Shown here: positions 5,694 through 9,833 of the stretch, piece by piece
Numbering within the stretch: the stretch's first letter is position 1
Layout of the letters: each line of letters begins with the position of its first letter
From: an uncultured Collinsella sp.
GTDB lineage: Bacteria > Actinomycetota > Coriobacteriia > Coriobacteriales > Coriobacteriaceae
Direction of reading: 5' to 3'
Assembly (NCBI GenBank): GCA_900550205.1
Contig: URRJ01000068.1
Location: 1 to 9,833, forward strand
DNA: 9,833 nt
Program-made: the position numbers and the translations under genes
Notes under the pieces: model-generated
Told to the model about the DNA's origin: nothing
Seen by the model: only the letters and a program-made list of their open reading frames with translations
Database searches by the model: none

Positions 5694-5746
5694 GATAGAC
5701 AAAAGAACCCGTCTATCATAACACTCGCCTTCATAGCCACGGCTAT
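5694..5746 (-). promoter_or_regulatory. Flavodiiron gene promoter with two overlapping inverted repeats
   Basis: On the minus strand there is an extended -10 element TGTTATGAT (TATGAT at 5720-5715) with a weak -35. A perfect inverted repeat GATAGAC-N10-GTCTATC (5694-5700, 5711-5717) overlaps the -10 and start site. A second, ATAGCC-AC-GGCTAT (5733-5746), covers the -35 position. The layout suggests a repressor or MerR-type regulator; the arms could alternatively fold in the mRNA next to the AGGAGG site. Confidence 0.5.
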
Positions 5747-5806
5747 CTGTCAGCATCCTTATCGATTGGAATTTAGGCGGAATATACTGCCGTTGACCTG
5801 CGCAAA

Positions 5807-6838
5807 CTATGAGCGCGGTATCGCCGTGCTATGTCGAATAATGAGCTGACCGGGAATGCGAATGGCAACGGTTTTGCCCGCCGTACCCGCCTCGGGAACC
5901 GCATGCTCGAACACCTCGCGTCCCCGCTGATGCAAATCGAATCGAACGGTCGTGAGCTCGTTATGCGCGACAAAGTCGTCGAGCGAGTCATCGACGCCCA
6001 CCACGCTTACGTCCTCGGGCACGCGCAAGCCGCTATCGCGCAGCGCTGCAATTGCGCCATTTGCCATCTGATCGTTTGCCGCGTAAATCGCCGTCATGGT
6101 GCGGTCGTGTTCGGCCAGATACCTACCGGCCTCGTAACCGCTGTTGGCAGACCAGTCGCCCTCGAGCGGCTCTGCCGGCTCGATGTGTTTACGCTCGAGT
6201 GCATCCTGCCAACCGGCGCGACGAAATTGCTCGTCGACCGAGAACGACGGGCCGCCAATATAGCGAATTTGCTCGTGCCCCAGCTCAAACAGGTGATCCA
6301 TAAGCAATAGCGAGCAGCCGTAATGGTCGGAATCGACCGTGGTCACCCGCGGGTGCGCATACATGGTAACGATGACCGTGCCAATGCCCGGCAGTGGATC
6401 AAACGTCTCAAAATCGGGCGCCATGCGGCTCATGCCGATGATGATGCCGTCCACCGGCAATGCGGCCATACGACGCGTGGCCTCGGCAAGCGAGAATTCC
6501 TCGGTCTTGGACATCTCGACCAGCGTGATGGCGCAATTATGCTCGCGAGCAGCGCTGGCGATGCCGTCGATCATTGAGAGGTTGCCAAACTTGGTGACAT
6601 CGTTGATGCATAGGCCGACCGAATGGTAACGGCCGTCGCGCAGCGAGCGACCGGCATAACTCGGACGAAAGCCGAGCTCTTGCATAGCAGCCTGCACGCG
6701 CTGGCGCGTCTGTTCGTTAACGTTGGGCAAGCCGTTGGCGACGCGCGAAACCGTCTGCTGCGAAACGCCAGCAGCGCGGGCGACGTCGGCCATGGAAACC
6801 GGACGCGTACCTGTATCGTTGGACGGGCGCCTTGCCAC
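5807..6838 (-). CDS. LacI-family transcriptional regulator, probable galactose operon repressor
   Basis: A 343-residue protein. Residues 13-60 form the LacI helix-turn-helix and hinge helix (VSMADVARAAGVSQQTVSRVANGLPNVNEQTRQRV, then LGFRPSYAGRSLRDGR). The rest is a periplasmic-binding-protein-like effector domain with the family segments VGLCINDV, VDGIIIGMS, HLFELGHEQIRYIGGP, AIYAANDQMANGAIAAL and VPEDVSVVGVDDS. The start is GTG at 6838, preceded by GAAGGTGA about 4 nt upstream; the next methionine (residue 16) would cut into the DNA-binding domain. It is divergent from galK, and three copies of a 12-bp motif with central CG lie in between, as expected for LacI operators. Galactose or a derivative is the likely inducer, inferred from context. 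Little separates it from the flavodiiron gene and no strong terminator was seen, so some read-through is possible. Confidence 0.92.
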   Translation of the reverse strand: MARRPSNDTGTRPVSMADVARAAGVSQQTVSRVANGLPNVNEQTRQRVQAAMQELGFRPSYAGRSLRDGRYHSVGLCINDVTKFGNLSMIDGIASAAREHNCAITLVEMSKTEEFSLAEATRRMAALPVDGIIIGMSRMAPDFETFDPLPGIGTVIVTMYAHPRVTTVDSDHYGCSLLLMDHLFELGHEQIRYIGGPSFSVDEQFRRAGWQDALERKHIEPAEPLEGDWSANSGYEAGRYLAEHDRTMTAIYAANDQMANGAIAALRDSGLRVPEDVSVVGVDDSLDDFVAHNELTTVRFDLHQRGREVFEHAVPEAGTAGKTVAIRIPGQLIIRHSTAIPRS

Positions 6839-6932
6839 AGGATCACCTTCACCCTTGCGAGATCTGAATAGCGTGAATGCCGGCCCGGGCAGAAATACAT
6901 CCCGCGCCGAGGCCCGCTATCGTCGGACGCAT

Positions 6933-6944
6933 GTTAACGTACTC
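6933..6944 (+). promoter_or_regulatory. Operator-like box O1 (GTTAACGTACTC)
   Basis: This is the first of three identical 12-mers. It lies about 20-30 nt downstream of the predicted lacI start site, where binding would block lacI transcription. The preceding AT gives ATGTTAACGTACTC, with the central CG expected of LacI-type sites. Confidence 0.65.
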
Positions 6945-6971
6945 TACTTTTTCTATCTGCATCTCTTCTGC

Positions 6972-7000
6972 TTTATAAGTCCATACGGCAGTACCGTTCA
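6972..7000 (-). promoter_or_regulatory. Candidate lacI promoter
   Basis: On the minus strand TATAAA (6977-6972) is a good -10; 17 bp upstream TGAACG is a weak -35. Operator box O1 lies just downstream, consistent with autorepression. Confidence 0.4.
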
Positions 7001-7049
7001 CGGCTGAATTTCTACCGATTACCAGATTCTCAAAAAGTGACAAGCGTTG

Positions 7050-7069
7050 TGTTATGAGTACGTTAACAT
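7050..7069. promoter_or_regulatory. Operator-like box O2 overlapping a candidate galK promoter
   Basis: GTTATGAGTACGTTAAC (7051-7067) is the exact reverse complement of the box at 7120-7136. It overlaps an extended -10-like TGTTATGAG (7050-7058) on the plus strand, with a weak -35 near 7028-7035. A repressor bound here would cover the -10. The promoter assignment is less sure than the operator. Confidence 0.6.
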
Positions 7070-7119
7070 AGCCCGTAACGTGCGATATCGTGAACACTTG
7101 GTTCATGCCGCTTCAAGTT

Positions 7120-7136
7120 GTTAACGTACTCATAAC
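7120..7136 (+). promoter_or_regulatory. Operator-like box O3 (17 nt, inverted copy of O2)
   Basis: GTTAACGTACTCATAAC matches O2 over 17 nt in the opposite orientation, with centres 69 bp apart. It lies 40 nt upstream of the galK ATG, in the predicted leader, where a repressor could act as a roadblock or form a loop with O1 or O2. Confidence 0.65.
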
Positions 7137-7176
7137 GACGCAAAACCCACCCGGGCGCGCCAAGGAAAGGACTCCC

Positions 7177-8382
7177 ATGACCACTCCCGACGAAAAGACA
7201 CTCGCCACGCTCACCAAGCTATTTGAGGAGGAGTTTGGCCCCATCGGCGACCGCCAGGTGCTCTACGTGCACGCGCCCGGGCGTTCCGAGATCAGTGGTA
7301 ATCACACCGATCACGAAGGCGGTCACGTTATCGCCGGCTCGCTCGATGTCGCTGTCGACGGCATCGCCGTGGCAACCGACTCCAACAAGATTCGCGTCGC
7401 CGACGAGGGCTATCCTACGTTTGAGATCACGCTCGACACGCTGGATGTTCAGGAGTCCGAGAAGGGCACGTCCGCAAGCCTCGTCCGCGGCATGGCGCAC
7501 GAGATTGCAGCCCTTGGCGTTGAGCCCCACGGCTTCGACTTCGCCTTCACCTGCTCCGTCCCCTCGGGTGGCGGCCTTTCCAGCTCTGCCGCCGTCGAGG
7601 CCGCGTACGGTCGTGCCATGGAGACGCTCTGGGGCGCGCCCGCCATTGAGCCCGTCACGCTCGCTCAGATGAGCCAGCGCACCGAGAACAACTACTACGG
7701 CAAGCCCTGCGGCCTGATGGACCAGGCCGCTGTGTGCCTGGGCGGCCTTGCCTACATGGACTTTGAGGACCAGGCTCAGCCTAAAACCCAGAAGCTCGAA
7801 CTCAACTTTGAGGATCACGGCTATGCGCTCGTGCTCGTTAAGGTTGGTGCCGACCACGTGGCCGCCACCGACGATTACGCTGCCGTTCCGCGCGAGATGC
7901 AAGACGTCGCCGCCGAGTTTGGCAAGGCACGCCTGTGCGAGGTCGATGTTGCCGATTTTGACGCCAAGCTCCCCGAGCTGCGTGCCAAACTGGGCGACCG
8001 TGCCTGCCTGCGCGCCGTTCACTACTGGTACGAGAATGGCCTGGTCGATAAGCGCTGGGCGGCCCTGAACGCCGGCGACATCGATCAGTTCCTGGTCCTG
8101 ACGCGCGAGTCCGGCGCCAGCTCTGCCATGTACCTGCAGAATGTCGTTGCCAAGCTGGGCTCCGAGCAGCCTTCCATGTATGCCCTGGCGCTGGCCGAGC
8201 ACGTGCTCGACGGCCGCGGCGCCGTTCGTATCCACGGTGGCGGCTTTGGTGGCACCATCCAGGCCTTCGTGCCGCTCGATCTGGTCGACACCTTCATTGC
8301 CAAGATGAACGGCTGGCTGGGCGAGGGTTCTGCCCGCCACTACGCTATCTCTGACAAGGGGGCTTACGCGGCATGGCTGTAA
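7177..8382 (+). CDS. galK: Galactokinase (GHMP kinase)
   Basis: A 401-residue cytosolic kinase making galactose-1-phosphate from galactose and ATP, the first committed step of the Leloir pathway. Three GHMP-kinase motifs are visible: APGRSEISGNHTDHEGG (33-49, galactose-binding and R36), VPSGGGLSSSAAVE (128-141, the phosphate-binding loop) and RIHGGGFGGTIQAFV (351-365). CGLMDQ (178-183) holds the probable catalytic base D182. Motif 1 reads GRSEISGNHTDH rather than the classical GRVNLIGEHTDY, a variant I associate with a Gram-positive anaerobe subgroup. The ATG at 7177 is chosen because AAGGAAAGGA lies 5 nt upstream; the frame is open to 7090 but crosses operator O3. Its 3' end overlaps the start of galT by 10 nt, so the two are translationally coupled. 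Substrate specificity for galactose rests largely on the galT neighbour. Confidence 0.93.
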   Translation: MTTPDEKTLATLTKLFEEEFGPIGDRQVLYVHAPGRSEISGNHTDHEGGHVIAGSLDVAVDGIAVATDSNKIRVADEGYPTFEITLDTLDVQESEKGTSASLVRGMAHEIAALGVEPHGFDFAFTCSVPSGGGLSSSAAVEAAYGRAMETLWGAPAIEPVTLAQMSQRTENNYYGKPCGLMDQAAVCLGGLAYMDFEDQAQPKTQKLELNFEDHGYALVLVKVGADHVAATDDYAAVPREMQDVAAEFGKARLCEVDVADFDAKLPELRAKLGDRACLRAVHYWYENGLVDKRWAALNAGDIDQFLVLTRESGASSAMYLQNVVAKLGSEQPSMYALALAEHVLDGRGAVRIHGGGFGGTIQAFVPLDLVDTFIAKMNGWLGEGSARHYAISDKGAYAAWL

Positions 8383-9833
8383 TGACTGACGTGCGCGAGG
8401 CCGCGCAGAACCTGATCGAGTACGCTATCCACCGATCGATGATCGGCCAGGACGATCGCATCTGGGCATACAACACCATTTTGGAGTGCATCGGCGCCAC
8501 GGGCCCCGCACTCGACATGGCTTGGGCGCTCAAGACCGAGAAGATTTCGCTCTTGCACCCCGATACACTCCCCGACTTCGACCTAGAGGGCACGCTTGCT
8601 GTGCTTTCCGAGGCCGCCGTTGCCAACGGCGCTGCCGAGGACACGGCGTCGGGCCGCGACCGCATCGCCATGCGCATCATGGGCGCACTCATGCCGAGGC
8701 CTTCGGTTGTAAACGAGGAGTTCAACGGCCGCATGGGCGTCAACGAGCCCCGCGCCGCGACCGACTGGTTCTACGGTCTGTGCTGCGACGCCGGCTACGT
8801 GCGCCGCGCCGCCATCGCGCGCAATATCAAATGGAGCACCCCCACCAACTGGGGCGACCTCGAGATTACCATCAACCTGTCAAAGCCCGAAAAGGACCCG
8901 CGCGATATTGCCGCGGCCGGCGCCGCCAAAAACACGGGCGAGAAGTATCCCGCCTGCCAGCTCTGCATCGAAAACGAAGGCTATCCCGGACGCTCCGCTG
9001 CAGCCGACGGCGGCGCCCATCCCGCCCGCCAGAATCTGCGCGTTATCCCCATTAAGCTCGACGGCGAGCGCTGGGGCTTCCAATACAGCCCGTACGCGTA
9101 CTTTAACGAGCACTGCATTGCCATGAGCTCCGAGCATCGCCCTATGCACGTTGACCGCAAGGGCCTGACGTGCCTGCTCGATTTTGTGGACCTGTTCCCG
9201 CACTACTTTATAGGCTCCAATGCCGACCTGCCCATCGTGGGCGGTTCGATTCTGTCGCACGACCACTTCCAGGGCGGCGCGCACGAGTTCCCCATGATGC
9301 ATGCCACCGAGGTCTCGCAGTTTAGCGTGCCCGGCTTTGACCAGGTCAGCGGCACCGTGCTGCAGTGGCCGCTCTCGGTGCTGCGTCTGCGCTCGCACGA
9401 CCGAGCCCAGCTGCTCGATGCTGCCGAAAAGATTATCCTCGCCTGGCGTGAGTGGACCGATGAGTCCGTGGGCGTCATCGCGCACACTGCCGACGGCGTG
9501 GCGCACAACACCGTGACGCCCGTCATCCGCCGCGTCGACTCCCGCGGCAACGCCGGCGGCAAAATCTACGAGGCCTACCTGGCGCTTCGCTGCAACATCA
9601 CGACCGACGAGCACCCGCTGGGCGTTTTCCACCCGCATGCCGAGTACCACCATATTAAGAAGGAGAACATCGGCCTGATCGAGGTCATGGGCCTGGCCAT
9701 TTTGCCGCCGCGCTTGGTTCCCGAGCTTGGCGCTGTCCGCGAGCACCTGCTGACAGCCAAGGCCGATGCCAGCTACGACCTTGCTGGCGCGCTCGAGGGC
9801 GACGACCTTTGCCGCAGCCACGCCGCGTGGGCC
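8373..9833 (+). CDS. galT: UDP-glucose--hexose-1-phosphate uridylyltransferase, class 2 (C-terminus outside window)
   Basis: 487 residues are visible, close to full length for the roughly 500-residue class 2 (Firmicutes-type) GalT, and no stop is reached. The enzyme moves UMP from UDP-glucose to galactose-1-phosphate through a uridylyl-histidine intermediate. Key features are DDRIWAYNTIL near the N-terminus, a CxxC pair at C195/C198 (CQLCIENEGYPGR), and GGSILSHDHFQGG with H296-D-H298-F-Q300; H298 is the likely nucleophile by analogy with HPHGQ of classical GalT. The C-terminal segment FHPHAEYHHIKKENIGLIEVMGLAILPPRL is typical of class 2. The ATG at 8373 is preferred because AAGGGGG (8356-8362) lies 10 nt upstream; the in-frame ATG at 8382, overlapping the galK stop as TAATG, is the alternative. 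It is the second gene of the galKT operon. Confidence 0.95.
   Translation, partial: MAVMTDVREAAQNLIEYAIHRSMIGQDDRIWAYNTILECIGATGPALDMAWALKTEKISLLHPDTLPDFDLEGTLAVLSEAAVANGAAEDTASGRDRIAMRIMGALMPRPSVVNEEFNGRMGVNEPRAATDWFYGLCCDAGYVRRAAIARNIKWSTPTNWGDLEITINLSKPEKDPRDIAAAGAAKNTGEKYPACQLCIENEGYPGRSAAADGGAHPARQNLRVIPIKLDGERWGFQYSPYAYFNEHCIAMSSEHRPMHVDRKGLTCLLDFVDLFPHYFIGSNADLPIVGGSILSHDHFQGGAHEFPMMHATEVSQFSVPGFDQVSGTVLQWPLSVLRLRSHDRAQLLDAAEKIILAWREWTDESVGVIAHTADGVAHNTVTPVIRRVDSRGNAGGKIYEAYLALRCNITTDEHPLGVFHPHAEYHHIKKENIGLIEVMGLAILPPRLVPELGAVREHLLTAKADASYDLAGALEGDDLCRSHAAWA

Larger units (their letters stand above)
6839..7176. other. lacI-galK divergent control region
   Basis: These 338 bases hold no gene and carry three operator-like boxes, listed separately. 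Other structure includes an inverted repeat TGAAC-N5-GTTCA at 7091-7105 and a small palindrome CCGT-TC-ACGG at about 6993-7002. An open frame runs upstream from galK to 7090, but it crosses the third operator and lacks a ribosome site. Confidence 0.65.

Noticed and set aside
5678..5740. Longer flavodiiron start at 5740
   Set aside because: It would make the predicted promoter and operator part of the coding sequence. AGGAGG clearly precedes the ATG at 5677.
7219..8340. Long antisense open frame (373 codons) opposite galK
   Set aside because: GalK has full GHMP motifs in the sense frame. GC-rich third positions make antisense frames stay open, and the antisense product resembles no family.
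8880..9821. Antisense open frame (313 codons) opposite galT
   Set aside because: Same artefact of high GC at third positions; the sense frame is a clear class 2 GalT.

Overview
The window looks like chromosomal DNA from a high-GC, Gram-positive gut anaerobe. A Collinsella-like member of the Coriobacteriia is my best guess. This is inferred from GC-rich third positions, purine-rich Shine-Dalgarno sites, an oxygen-detoxifying flavodiiron protein, a BceA/MacB-type ABC ATPase and a Firmicutes-type (class 2) GalT. No marker gene settles the species.

Layout. Positions 1-508 (minus) hold the N-terminal part of an ABC transporter ATPase of the type that pairs with FtsX-like permeases; its C-terminus lies outside the window. 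Divergent from it, 657-1643 (plus) encodes a fusion of a MutT-like Nudix hydrolase with a Vsr-type mismatch endonuclease. Positions 1644-2446 are mostly non-coding. They hold one possible small ORF (1897-2106), a degenerate tandem repeat of about 100 bp (2141-2326), and a 125-bp nested palindrome (2289-2413) whose core is a bidirectional terminator. Positions 2447-3304 (minus) encode a zinc-dependent class II ketose-bisphosphate aldolase of the GatY/KbaY/Fba type. Divergent from it, 3639-4442 (plus) encodes a DeoR-family sugar-phosphate regulator, its likely controller. A strong hairpin (4448-4484) terminates the flavodiiron gene (4517-5677, minus). Upstream of that gene, on the same strand, is a LacI-family repressor (5807-6838). 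Divergent from the repressor is a galactose operon: galK (7177-8382) overlapping galT (8373 to the window end, incomplete).

How the parts work together. GalK phosphorylates galactose and GalT exchanges galactose-1-phosphate with UDP-glucose, the core of the Leloir pathway. The 12-mer GTTAACGTACTC occurs three times in the lacI-galK intergenic region (6933, 7120 and inverted at 7056), and two of the copies extend to an exact 17-nt inverted pair. This is a convincing operator set for the adjacent LacI-type regulator. The aldolase and DeoR regulator form a second sugar-linked divergent pair. The flavodiiron gene has its own predicted promoter covered by two inverted repeats, suggesting separate, probably redox-responsive, control.

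The most unusual item is the single-ORF Nudix-Vsr fusion, which would join nucleotide-pool sanitation to T:G mismatch incision. Second are the intergenic tandem repeat and nested palindrome. No CRISPR array, tRNA, rRNA, transposase or phage gene was seen.
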